Below are positions 16,899 to 25,669 of a stretch of DNA of 64,000 nucleotides, one piece after another (position 1 is the first letter of the stretch; the number at the start of each line of letters is the position of its first letter). The notes beneath the pieces are model-generated. The model was not told the origin of the DNA. It made no database searches and was given only the letters and a program-made list of their open reading frames with translations. A program made the position numbers and the translations under genes. The stretch is from Bin90 sp965214635. Lineage in GTDB: Bacteria > Chloroflexota > Dehalococcoidia > Lucifugimonadales > JADFKI01. The stretch is taken from contig OZ243964.1 of the NCBI GenBank assembly GCA_965214635.1, forward strand, positions 1,178,001-1,242,000, given 5' to 3'.

Positions 16899-17960
16899 AT
16901 GAGCAACACAACTCTTTTGGACATAAAAAACCTGCAGACCTACTTCTACCTCGATGAGGGCGAAGTGCGGGCAGTGGACGATGTGAGCTTGCGTATTGAG
17001 CGTGGCCGTGTGCTCGGCGTTGTGGGCGAAAGCGGCTGCGGCAAGAGTGTGTTGGCACGCTCCATCATGCGCATCGTGCGCCCGCCGGGGCGCACCATCA
17101 ACGGGGAGATCATCTATCACCCGAACAGCGAGAGCGACGAGACCATCGACCTGCAGCAACTGCCGCAAGACGGGTCGCAGATGCGCCATATACGCGGCGC
17201 TGACATTACGATGGTCTTCCAAGAGCCGATGGTGTCTTTCAGCCCCGTCCACACCATAGGGTCGCAGATTATCGAAGGCATCATGCTGCACCAGAATGTG
17301 AGCAAGGAAGAGGCTCGCGCCATCGCTGCGGACATTCTGGGCAAGGTGGGCATCCCCGACCCGGACAGGCGTGTGGATGATTACCCGTTCAACCTCAGCG
17401 GCGGGATGCGGCAGCGCGCCATGATAGCCATGGCACTGTCATCCTCGCCCACACTTCTGATAGCCGACGAGCCGACTACCGCGCTCGATGTAACTACGCA
17501 GGCGCAGATACTGGAACTGATGGCGAGCCTGCAGCGTGAGTTGGGCATGGCGATGATACTCATCACGCACAACCTCGGTGTCGTGGCGCAGATGGCGGAA
17601 GAGATAATCGTGATGTACTTGGGCAAGATAGTGGAGCGCGCGCCTACTGACACGCTCTTCGCAGAGCCGAAGCATCCGTACACACAGGAGCTGCTGAAGT
17701 CCATTCCGCGCCTGCGCCGTCAGCGCCAAACCGACAGGCTGACCGCAATCAGCGGCACCGTGCCGCCGCCGTTCATACGACCGCCCGGCTGCCCGTTCCA
17801 TCCACGCTGCCCGCAGGCAATCAGCGGCGTGTGCGATGTTACGCCGCCGCCGGAGGTGCACTTCAGCGATTCGCACACGGTTCGCTGCCTGCTGTATGCG
17901 GATGAACAAGGCGGCGTAGATGCCGCACCGTCCGCAGCTGCGGTTGCGGCGGGGGAGTAG
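16899..17960 (+). CDS. Peptide-type ABC transporter ATPase (DppD/OppD family)
   Basis: 353 residues with Walker A (GESGCGKS), signature (LSGGMRQR), Walker B (LLIADEPTT) and switch His (LITHN). The C-terminal domain carries the family's cysteine motif (GCPFHPRCPQAISGVC, about 304-319), which in DppD-type ATPases can hold an iron-sulfur cluster. ATG 16899 follows the permease stop by 114 bases in the same operon. Confidence 0.93.
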   Translation: MSNTTLLDIKNLQTYFYLDEGEVRAVDDVSLRIERGRVLGVVGESGCGKSVLARSIMRIVRPPGRTINGEIIYHPNSESDETIDLQQLPQDGSQMRHIRGADITMVFQEPMVSFSPVHTIGSQIIEGIMLHQNVSKEEARAIAADILGKVGIPDPDRRVDDYPFNLSGGMRQRAMIAMALSSSPTLLIADEPTTALDVTTQAQILELMASLQRELGMAMILITHNLGVVAQMAEEIIVMYLGKIVERAPTDTLFAEPKHPYTQELLKSIPRLRRQRQTDRLTAISGTVPPPFIRPPGCPFHPRCPQAISGVCDVTPPPEVHFSDSHTVRCLLYADEQGGVDAAPSAAAVAAGE

Positions 17961-18059
17961 CGAAACCGGTTTAGCCTTTCAGTTTGCGCTAATGAGTTGC
18001 GTGTGCGCTGCAAGGCTTTTTGAAATCGTAGTGGATCCCCGCTTTGGCGGAGATGACGG

Positions 18060-19112
18060 GTGTCTGAAATGACTGAGTTGACGATGACGGATGCCAACGG
18101 GGCGTCTGAGAGCATCCTAGATGTGGACGGCTTGCGAGTGTACTTCCCGATATACAAGGGGATGCTGCGGCGCGTGTCTGGGTATGTGAAAGCGGTGGAC
18201 AGGGTGAGCTTCCAGTTGGGAGAGGGCGAGACCTTCGGGCTGGTGGGCGAGAGCGGCTGCGGCAAGACCACCACGGGGCGTGCCATCCTGCGGGCGGTCG
18301 AACCCACGGGGGGCGATGTTACCTTCTCGATGAAGAGCGGCGAGCAGGTGAACATCGCCTCCGCCGATCGCGAGACGATGAAGCTGCTTCGCCAAGAGAT
18401 GCAGCTCATCTTCCAAGATCCGTTTGCGTCGCTCAATCCCCGCATGACGGTCTTCGATGTAGTGGCAGACCCGCTGCGTGTCAATCGGATTGCGAGCGGG
18501 CAGGAACTTGAAGACCGTGTCGCAGAGATGCTGATGCGCGTGGGGCTGTCGGTGGAGTATGCGCGGCGGTATCCGCATGCGTTCAGCGGCGGGCAACGGC
18601 AGCGCATCGGAATTGCGCGGGCGCTGGTGGTCAATCCCCGCCTCGTGATTGCGGACGAGCCGGTGTCAGCGCTGGATGTGTCGGTTCAGGCGCAGATATT
18701 GAACCTGATGCAGGACTTGCAGGATGAGTTCAAGCTCACATACCTGTTCATCAGCCACGACTTGAGCGTGGTGCAGTACATCTGCCATCGCGTAGCGGTG
18801 ATGTATGTGGGCAAGATAGTGGAGGTCGCATCTACCGAAGACCTGTTCACGCGCCCGCATCACCCGTATACGCAGGCGCTACTCTCGTCTGTGCCAGTGC
18901 CTAATCCGGCGGTGAAGTCGCGCGGCATGGTGCTGGAAGGCGAAGTCGCCGACCCTGCGAACCCGCCGTCGGGGTGCTATTTCCACCCGCGCTGCCCGTT
19001 TGCACAAGAGATTTGCCGCACACAAGAGCCGCCGCTCAGAGAGGTTGCGCCCGGACGGTTGGCGAGCTGCCACTTCGCCGAGGAAATAGAGCTTCAGGGC
19101 GTGCCCGAGTAG
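18060..19112 (+). CDS. Peptide-type ABC transporter ATPase (DppF/OppF family)
   Basis: 350 residues, Walker A (GESGCGKTT), signature (SGGQRQR), Walker B (LVIADEP), switch His (FISHD), and a C-terminal cysteine motif (GCYFHPRCPFAQEIC). The start is probably GTG 18060, because GGAG at 18049-18052 is correctly spaced; ATG 18069 is an alternative. It closes the second transporter operon. Confidence 0.92.
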   Translation: MSEMTELTMTDANGASESILDVDGLRVYFPIYKGMLRRVSGYVKAVDRVSFQLGEGETFGLVGESGCGKTTTGRAILRAVEPTGGDVTFSMKSGEQVNIASADRETMKLLRQEMQLIFQDPFASLNPRMTVFDVVADPLRVNRIASGQELEDRVAEMLMRVGLSVEYARRYPHAFSGGQRQRIGIARALVVNPRLVIADEPVSALDVSVQAQILNLMQDLQDEFKLTYLFISHDLSVVQYICHRVAVMYVGKIVEVASTEDLFTRPHHPYTQALLSSVPVPNPAVKSRGMVLEGEVADPANPPSGCYFHPRCPFAQEICRTQEPPLREVAPGRLASCHFAEEIELQGVPE

Positions 19113-19162
19113 TCCCCCGATACAAAGAGACACTACTTTCTTATAGCTTTGGGCGCGCGGTG

Positions 19163-20491
19163 TTAGGTGCTCGGCGTGGGGGTGCGCGCCTCCTGCGGGA
19201 GTGTTGCCTCCCAATCGTCGATGAGGATGCGCGATGTGGGTTCTAGGCTGATGGTAACCAGTGCGCCGCCCACGCTTGCGGCAACGGACAGCGCGAACAC
19301 CGCATCATACGAGCCGGTCAGATCCACGATTAGCCCTGCTATCCAGCTGACGAAAGCGTGTCCGAGCAGCGCCCCAGACATCTGCCAACCGTACACCGAC
19401 CCCATCGGACCGTTGCCGAAGTACTGGCGATTTATGACGAGATAGCCCGTCCATTCGCCGCCGAAGCCTATGGCGAACAGCACGGCGAAGGCGTAGAAGT
19501 GCCAGCTTGCGGTTGCGAAGAATAGGCATATCACGGTCAAGCCCTGCAGCATCAGGCAGGTAGTCATCACCGTCTTTGTGCCGTAGCGCTCTGCGAGCAC
19601 GGGTGTTAGCAGGCGGCTGGGTATGCTGACCACCGATATGATGCCCAGTATCCATGCGGCTTCGGTGAAGCTCATGCCCTGCGCCACGGCGAAAGGGACG
19701 ATGAAGACCAGCACAATGCCATGTCCGGCGCAGCCAAGCCCGTGGATGGCGGGCAAGTTCCAGAAGGCTTTGGTGCGGCGCACATGTTGGTTGAAGACCT
19801 TGGAGCGGATGCGTTCCATGTTGTTGGACGCACCGTTTCGTAAGGCTTCGATCTTGTCTGCGCCATAAGGGGCTACACCGATGTCCTCAGGGCGGCTGCG
19901 GAAGAGCAGGGAAAGCAGCAGGATGAACACCCCGGCGAAGATGCCTATGTACAGGAAGGTGCGCTGCCATTCCACTTCGATGATTAGCTCGCTCAGCAGT
20001 GGGGACATTATGGCAGGGCCGATGCCCGCTGCTGCCCATAGTATGCCCGTGCCAAGCCCGAGCCGACGGCGGAACCAGCCCGATACCGCCGCCATCAGGG
20101 GCACCATAAATATCGCTTGAACTGCGCCCCTAAGGATGCCGAATGCGAGGAATAGATGCCACGGAGCGCTGACGAATGCGACGAGGCAAAGTACGCCGCA
20201 GTAGGTAAACGCACCGAGCACCATCATATTGCGCGGGCCGTACCTGTCGCCCAGCCAGCCAGCGACCGGCGCCAACGCCGCAGCGCACAGGTAGTATAGA
20301 CCGAATGCGAACCCGATGTCCCCGAAGCTGAAGTTGAACTCGCCGTCAGGGTCAGTGAGCGGCTCTACCAGCACACCGCCGGCGAAGTTGATGGACAGCG
20401 CAACCATCTGCACGAGGGCGAGTATCGCCACTATCACCCATGCGTAATGGATGTTCGTGCGGTTTAGCAGCAGGGAAGGTGCGTTTAGCAA
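19163..20491 (-). CDS. Major facilitator superfamily transporter
   Basis: 442 residues with about twelve membrane helices. The loop motif 'GWLGDRYGPRNMMVLG' at about 80-95 is the MFS loop 2-3 signature. The overall pattern resembles the monocarboxylate/oxalate-formate (OFA) branch of MFS. The only start before the first helix is TTG 20491, since an in-frame stop lies just upstream and no ATG precedes residue 29; no clear ribosome site is visible. Convergent with the ATPase gene ending at 19112. Substrate unknown. Confidence 0.85.
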   Translation of the reverse strand: MLNAPSLLLNRTNIHYAWVIVAILALVQMVALSINFAGGVLVEPLTDPDGEFNFSFGDIGFAFGLYYLCAAALAPVAGWLGDRYGPRNMMVLGAFTYCGVLCLVAFVSAPWHLFLAFGILRGAVQAIFMVPLMAAVSGWFRRRLGLGTGILWAAAGIGPAIMSPLLSELIIEVEWQRTFLYIGIFAGVFILLLSLLFRSRPEDIGVAPYGADKIEALRNGASNNMERIRSKVFNQHVRRTKAFWNLPAIHGLGCAGHGIVLVFIVPFAVAQGMSFTEAAWILGIISVVSIPSRLLTPVLAERYGTKTVMTTCLMLQGLTVICLFFATASWHFYAFAVLFAIGFGGEWTGYLVINRQYFGNGPMGSVYGWQMSGALLGHAFVSWIAGLIVDLTGSYDAVFALSVAASVGGALVTISLEPTSRILIDDWEATLPQEARTPTPST

Positions 20492-20678
20492 ATTAGTTGG
20501 TCAGACTTCAGCTATCAGTGCTCAGATCGTTATCGACCAGCCGTTCAATTTAGGGCAGTGTATCAGGTATTGAGGGCGGTATGTGTGGTGTGCGGCGTAT
20601 TTTCGAGGCAGATATGCAAGCCCTATATTAACCTGCCACACCCTCATTGGGCAACGAACGGACTAACCTCAAAGCTGA

Positions 20679-22802
20679 TTACTGGGGCGCTTGTGGTTCT
20701 GTGATTTCTAGGACTTGGTTGGTGGGGATGTCGGCGATGATTTGGCGGATGCCGCTGGGCCAAAAGATGGTGAGCTGGTCCACTGTGTCGGCATCGGCTG
20801 TACCGAAGTGCAGGTCGAGGCTGTTCATCGACAGGAAGCTAGAGCTTGCGGTGATTTCGCCAATCTGGGTGTGGGTTGTGCCGTCGGTGTGCCTAGTGGT
20901 AACGAAGGCGCGCGCGCCGATGGCGTCGGCGTTGCTGCCCGTGCCGTCTATCGCTTGGCGTCCGGTGAGGCGCAGCGTGAGCCAGCTGTTTTCGCCGCCG
21001 CCGTTCAGCCAGACGAATGTGGGGCCCGCCGCATAATCGAGGTCGGTCTGGTCGGCGTTGTAGACGGGGCCTGCGCTGTTGGTGCCAATGAGGTCGATGT
21101 AGCCGTCGCCGTTTAGGTCGCCCTTCGCCAAGCCCTTGCCGTTTTCGTGATACTGCGTGTGGATGCGCTGTGCATCGCGGTCGAACTGGGGGCTGTTGGC
21201 GTCTAGGATGCCGTAGTCCACGCCGCTGATGTTGAGCAGGTGCGCCTCCACAGTGATGTCTTGGAACTCGCCCTGTCCGTTGCTGCGGAGCATGCGCCCG
21301 GCGGATGGAAACCACTTGCCCTCTGGCGATTCGCCGCGCCCGAGCGCCGACCCCGTCCAATATAGGTCTTGGTCGCCATCGTTTTCGTAGTCGAAGAAGG
21401 CTGCGCCGAAGCCAAAATCGTACGCCGCTAGCCCTGTGGGGATGCGCCAGTCTAGGCGGATTTTCACCGGATCTAGCGACTCGGGCGGCATCAGCGGGCT
21501 GGGCGCGATGGGAAGTGCGCCTGCGACATCGGGGAAGAACCCGACCTGCCCGAGCCGCGGAACCCACATCGTGCCGCTGTTGGCAAGCAGATAGTGGGCG
21601 CAGGTGGCGGATTCGAACTGCTGGGCGATGCTGCAATCGCCGCTGCTGCCTTCGAGTGGCAGCGGGCGCGTCTTGGGATGGTAGCCGATGTTTGCGACGA
21701 ACACATCCAAGTCTGCGTCCCCGTCGTAGTCGCCCAGTGCAAAGCCCATCCAGTTGCCGCTCTTGTCCAGCCCCATTGGGCGCTCCACCGCAGTGAAGCG
21801 TGGCTCATCGTCTTCGGTGTCGTTGCGATAGATTTTGACGGGCCCGCCATCGTCGGCAGTCCACAGATCTGGGTCGCCGTCGTCATCGTAGTCGAAGAAC
21901 AGCGTCGCCCACGATACGACCTGCTCGCCGCTGACGCCGGCTTGTGCGCCCATCTCAGTGAAGGTGAGGTTGCGGTTGTTCAGGTAGAGTGCGTTTAGGT
22001 TGCCGCGTGTGGGCGTCCCGGGATGGATGTTGTCCAAGTCGGAGCGGTTGGACACGAAGATGTCCAGCCAGCCGTCGCGGTTGATGTCGGCGCAGGCGGG
22101 GCTGGTGCCAGTGCGGGTGTTTGCTGCGTCCCCGAATGCGGCGTCAGTGATGTCGATGAAGGTGCCGCTGCCGTCGTTAATGAGCAGACGATCGGTGATG
22201 GCTGCGCGCAGTGCAGGGTCGTCCGCGGCAGCCTCGAAGCCTTTCCCGTCGCCAACGATGCCCTGTGCGCTGATGTAGATGTCTTGGTAGCCATCGTTGT
22301 TCAGGTCGCAGGCTACGACGCCGGTGCTGTTGCTCTCTGTGGCGGCTGCGCCTGCCTGTTCGCCCACTTCGGTGAACTCGCCGTCGCCATCGTTGCGGAA
22401 GAGAAGGTTGGGATTGCCGGCGGACTGCGTGATGTAGAAGTCTTGGTCGCCGTCGCGGTCATAGTCGAAGATGGCGACGCCGGGCAGGTCGTTGTGCACG
22501 GCGGCGTGTTCACCCAGCGCCTCAGGCGCAATGTTCGTGAAGGGCGTTACATCACCCGTGTCTGTGCCGGGAGTGCGGTACTGGCGTGTGGTGATGCGCG
22601 GGGGTTCCGGGGTGGGTATAGGGGTTGGTTGAGACGCAAGAGGCGTGGGTTCAAGCGCGGGAGTGGGCGTCGGGGGAAGTGGTGTGGGTTGCGGGTCGGG
22701 TGTATCGCCGCACGCCGAAGCTAATAGAAGCATGAGCGTGCATAGCGCGAGCGCGCTCGACGCAGTCAGGATGCGGTTGAGGATGCCTGTGTGATGGTGC
22801 AT
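20679..22802 (-). CDS. FG-GAP repeat / ASPIC-UnbV domain lipoprotein (CRTAC1-like)
   Basis: 707 residues. Signal with lipobox (LASAC, Cys31), then a Pro/Thr-rich linker of about 40 residues. Seven calcium-loop repeats follow of the form D-x-D-x-D-G-x-x-D-hydrophobic (for example DYDRDGDQDFYITQ, DLNNDGYQDIYIS, DINRDGWLDIFVS, DYDDDGDPDLWTA, DYDGDADLDVFVA, DYENDGDQDLYWT, DLNGDGYIDLIGT), expected to build a beta-propeller. The last 100 residues match the ASPIC/UnbV domain ('SWLTLRLTG', 'LHFGTADADTVDQLTIFWPSG'). Such proteins are exported and Ca-dependent; the molecular role is not established. Confidence 0.9.
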   Translation of the reverse strand: MHHHTGILNRILTASSALALCTLMLLLASACGDTPDPQPTPLPPTPTPALEPTPLASQPTPIPTPEPPRITTRQYRTPGTDTGDVTPFTNIAPEALGEHAAVHNDLPGVAIFDYDRDGDQDFYITQSAGNPNLLFRNDGDGEFTEVGEQAGAAATESNSTGVVACDLNNDGYQDIYISAQGIVGDGKGFEAAADDPALRAAITDRLLINDGSGTFIDITDAAFGDAANTRTGTSPACADINRDGWLDIFVSNRSDLDNIHPGTPTRGNLNALYLNNRNLTFTEMGAQAGVSGEQVVSWATLFFDYDDDGDPDLWTADDGGPVKIYRNDTEDDEPRFTAVERPMGLDKSGNWMGFALGDYDGDADLDVFVANIGYHPKTRPLPLEGSSGDCSIAQQFESATCAHYLLANSGTMWVPRLGQVGFFPDVAGALPIAPSPLMPPESLDPVKIRLDWRIPTGLAAYDFGFGAAFFDYENDGDQDLYWTGSALGRGESPEGKWFPSAGRMLRSNGQGEFQDITVEAHLLNISGVDYGILDANSPQFDRDAQRIHTQYHENGKGLAKGDLNGDGYIDLIGTNSAGPVYNADQTDLDYAAGPTFVWLNGGGENSWLTLRLTGRQAIDGTGSNADAIGARAFVTTRHTDGTTHTQIGEITASSSFLSMNSLDLHFGTADADTVDQLTIFWPSGIRQIIADIPTNQVLEITEPQAPQ

Positions 22803-22856
22803 ATTTTGAGATGGTAGCGCTGAACTTTGAGAGCGTCTAACGGGTTGGTAGGTGAT

Positions 22857-23549
22857 TTAGCCTAAGGCTAGCTTGGATATGATGTTCAGGGGGCCTAGCG
22901 CTGAAAACAGGAAGAGCGTTCCGCCTACGACTAGCGCAAAGGCGTAAGCGGCGTGGGCGTATATGCCGGGGTGGTCTTGGCGGTTGAGTATGTCTATAAT
23001 CCAGCCGCCGACGGCGAACAGCGGCGCACTGATGAACAGCGTGTGGGAGAATGCGAGCACACCGTATATGAACGAGCTTAACGGCGCACGAAAGAACGAG
23101 TCGATGATCTGGTCAATGAGGTTTTCCAGCGGTATAACGCCATACCATGTGCCGATGAGAACATTGGTCAGAGGCCCGCTTGCGCCCGTGAGGAATGCGG
23201 ATGTGATGGCGAACGCAAAGCCCACGAGTATCCACAAGAGGATGGAGCGGTGGTCATCGGCGTGGTTGCCTATCCAGTACATTACAGGCAGCAGGAATAT
23301 GGAGGCGGAGATTGCCGCCCCCAGAGACACAAAGATTGCCACTGCGCCGGCGAGGTGTTCCGGCTGAACCTCTACGCCGCCGACTTGGGTCGGCGCGAGC
23401 GGTATGATGAGAGCCGACCCCATAGCAAGCAGAACGCCGTAGAGGGTTTCGGCTCCCGTGAAGCGCAAGCGAAGTCGGCGTGCCTTTTGGCGGCGCGCTT
23501 CCGCAGGATGCGAGTGGCTCTGAGAGTCTTGTGTCGTTGTTGTACGCAA
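22857..23549 (-). CDS. Membrane protein of unknown family
   Basis: 230 residues. The first 30 are polar and basic (RRQKARRLRLRF), then about five hydrophobic helices follow at roughly 36-57, 66-93, 101-125, 160-185 and 200-224. I see no catalytic or binding motif and do not recognise a family; a YIP1-like five-helix protein is a weak possibility. It lies between sat-cysC and the FG-GAP lipoprotein on the same strand, 54 bases before the latter. Confidence 0.65.
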   Translation of the reverse strand: MRTTTTQDSQSHSHPAEARRQKARRLRLRFTGAETLYGVLLAMGSALIIPLAPTQVGGVEVQPEHLAGAVAIFVSLGAAISASIFLLPVMYWIGNHADDHRSILLWILVGFAFAITSAFLTGASGPLTNVLIGTWYGVIPLENLIDQIIDSFFRAPLSSFIYGVLAFSHTLFISAPLFAVGGWIIDILNRQDHPGIYAHAAYAFALVVGGTLFLFSALGPLNIISKLALG

Positions 23550-23757
23550 GGCGATGGGGAAGCGGGAATGAGCACCGCGTGGGATAAAATCGTTGAGTAG
23601 CCTTCATTCAGTTTAGCGGCGGCGGCGGGCGTTATCAAGGTTTATTTGGGCAACAGGTATCCCCACTGGTAGAGCGCTGATAATCGTATGCACAGTCGGT
23701 TCTATGCTTAGCAGCATGCAAGTGCAGAAGAGGCTGTTCGAAAAGTCCGGCGACAGC

Positions 23758-25449
23758 CTACCCCCTGATGTAGCCCTCAGCCTTGAGGTGCGACAGGAGC
23801 GTTTGGTTGTTCGCTTGCACAGAGTTTGTAGCAGTGTCGAGCGTGATTTCGGGGTTTGTCGGCGGCTCATATGGGTCGTCGATGCCCGTGAAGCCGGTGA
23901 TTAAGCCGGAGCGCGCCTTGGCGTATAGACCCTTGGCGTCGCGACTTTCACACACATCCAGCGGGGCGTCCACGAAGACCTCGATGAACTTGTCTGCGGG
24001 GAAGTGGCTGCGGATTTGGGCGCGCGTGCTGTGGTATGGGCTGATGGCGGCGCACAGGGCGATGCCTCCGTGCCGCACGACTTCTGCCGCCACGAAGGCG
24101 ATGCGCAGCACATTCGTGTCGCGATCTTGCTTGCTGAAGCCCAGCCCTTTGGACAGGTTGGTGCGTACGATGTCGCCGTCCAAGACGGTTACGCGGCGGC
24201 CGTGTTCCATCAGAGCGGATGTGAGGGCGTCCACGGCTGTGGTCTTGCCTGCGCCGCTCAATCCCGTGAACCACAGGCACACGCCCTGTTCGTGCTTCGG
24301 CGGATACGCTTGGGCGAGGATGTGCGCCACCTCCGGGCGGGTGAACCATTCTGGCAGCGGTTTGCCTGCGTTGAGGTATTGTTCGCGCGCCTGTGTGCCG
24401 GATATGGACTGCGTTTGCGTGTTCGGGGTTATCTCCGTGGATTCTATGTAGCGCTTTTTGGATGGGGCATAGACCATTTCGGCGAACTTAACGGCTTTGA
24501 CGCCGGTTTCGTGGGCATGTTCGTCCACGATTTCCTGCGCTGCAAACGGGTCGTAGAAGGGTTTGCCTTCGGAATCCGCGCCGGGGGCGGCGTGGGCACG
24601 CCCGATGATGATGTGGTTTGCGCCATAGTTGCGGCGGATGATGGCGTGCCAAAGCGCTTCACGCGGCCCCGCCATTCGCATGGCAAGCGGCAGCAGTGCG
24701 AGCAGCGTTCTCTCTTGCGGGTAGTGATTTTGCACGAGCGCCTTGTAGGTGCGGACGCGCGTGTAATGGTCTATGTCGTCTGGGCGCGTGATGCCCACCA
24801 CAGGGTGCAGCAGCAGCGCAGCGTCTAGGCGAGACATCGCGCGCTTCGTGAGCTCCTCGTGGGCGCGGTGGAGCGGGTTGCGCGTTTGGAATGCCACGAT
24901 GTTTGGCGTAGGGATGCGGGATAGGCGGGCGCGTGTCTGCGCTGGTGTGAGGCGGATGTCTTGGAAATCGAGAGGTGCGGGCAGGTTGAGCACTTGGACG
25001 GGGCCGGCGATGTTATACTTGCCCCAAGAGCGCATTTCGGCTACAAGCGGATGTGCGACATCCTGTGTGCCGAACACTGCAGCGGCGGTCTCTTGCTTGT
25101 CCCAAGCGTAGATTTCGGTAACGGTCATCACGGCGATGATGCTGCCATTTCGGTCGCGAAGGGCGACTTCGGTGTCGAGCGGTGGGGGTTCGTCCACCGG
25201 CAGCGTTATGGGTATGGGGAAGAGCGTCCCGTCGGCAAGTCGCATCGTTTGCAGAACGGATTCGAAGTCGGCTTGCGACATGAAGCCGCTCAGCGGCGAG
25301 AACCCCCCGGTGGCTAGCAGTTCTAGGTCGAAGAGCGCACGGTCGGTGAGCGCGACTGCGGGCATGCGCTTGGCGCGGTCGGCGAGCTGCGGGTCGTGTG
25401 CCACGAGGTTAACGAGCCTGCCGCCGTAGGGTGAGATGACGCTGGTCAT
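23758..25449 (-). CDS. Bifunctional sulfate adenylyltransferase / adenylylsulfate kinase (Sat-CysC fusion)
   Basis: 563 residues. The N-terminal ~385 residues are ATP sulfurylase (ATP + sulfate to APS), with the active-site 'FQTRNPLHRAHEEL' at about 190. The C-terminal ~170 are APS kinase (APS to PAPS), with P-loop GLSGAGKTT and 'LDGDIVRTNLSKGLGFS'. The order sulfurylase-then-kinase is the bacterial fusion, the reverse of animal PAPS synthase. The second sulfurylase motif, normally GRDHAG, reads GRAHAAPG here, so one conserved Asp is Ala. PAPS would feed assimilation or sulfation; no other sulfur gene is in the window. ATG 25449. Confidence 0.93.
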   Translation of the reverse strand: MTSVISPYGGRLVNLVAHDPQLADRAKRMPAVALTDRALFDLELLATGGFSPLSGFMSQADFESVLQTMRLADGTLFPIPITLPVDEPPPLDTEVALRDRNGSIIAVMTVTEIYAWDKQETAAAVFGTQDVAHPLVAEMRSWGKYNIAGPVQVLNLPAPLDFQDIRLTPAQTRARLSRIPTPNIVAFQTRNPLHRAHEELTKRAMSRLDAALLLHPVVGITRPDDIDHYTRVRTYKALVQNHYPQERTLLALLPLAMRMAGPREALWHAIIRRNYGANHIIIGRAHAAPGADSEGKPFYDPFAAQEIVDEHAHETGVKAVKFAEMVYAPSKKRYIESTEITPNTQTQSISGTQAREQYLNAGKPLPEWFTRPEVAHILAQAYPPKHEQGVCLWFTGLSGAGKTTAVDALTSALMEHGRRVTVLDGDIVRTNLSKGLGFSKQDRDTNVLRIAFVAAEVVRHGGIALCAAISPYHSTRAQIRSHFPADKFIEVFVDAPLDVCESRDAKGLYAKARSGLITGFTGIDDPYEPPTNPEITLDTATNSVQANNQTLLSHLKAEGYIRG

Positions 25450-25482
25450 TGGATTGCGTTGCCTCTAGATTGAGGTTGTTGT

Positions 25483-25522
25483 GATAATGATATTATCCGA
25501 TATATGGTGGTATCCCTGTCAA
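25483..25522 (-). promoter_or_regulatory. Possible promoter and dyad in front of sat-cysC
   Basis: On the - strand TTGACA (25522-25517) is followed 19 bases later by GATAAT (25497-25492). The -10 is one arm of an inverted repeat GATAAT-GAT-ATTATC (25483-25497). The long spacer makes this only a candidate. Confidence 0.4.
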
Positions 25523-25613
25523 GGTTAGGGAGCGCCAAACGGGACAGCAGTCGGTTCGGCAGGATTGCGGCGGGCTTGCGTTTCACCGCAATTATCCGAG
25601 CCAACTGGTGTAA

Positions 25614-25619
25614 TATAAT
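25614..25619 (+). promoter_or_regulatory. -10 element upstream of the O-antigen-ligase-like gene
   Basis: A perfect TATAAT 51 bases before ATG 25670. The -35 region is weak. Confidence 0.4.
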
Positions 25620-25669
25620 GGGGTGAGAGTTATCTGCGTGTGCGATTGGTTAGGGTGGCAGGTGCATCT

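Noticed and set aside
20893..21636. Arg/His/Pro-rich frames antisense or out of frame with the FG-GAP gene
   Set aside because: Composition is typical of shifted frames in GC-rich DNA; no motif.
21605..21640. Possible tRNA T-arm (GATTCGAAC) inside the FG-GAP gene
   Set aside because: No acceptor stem or anticodon arm can be built around it and it lies within a well-supported coding frame. No tRNA was found anywhere in the window.
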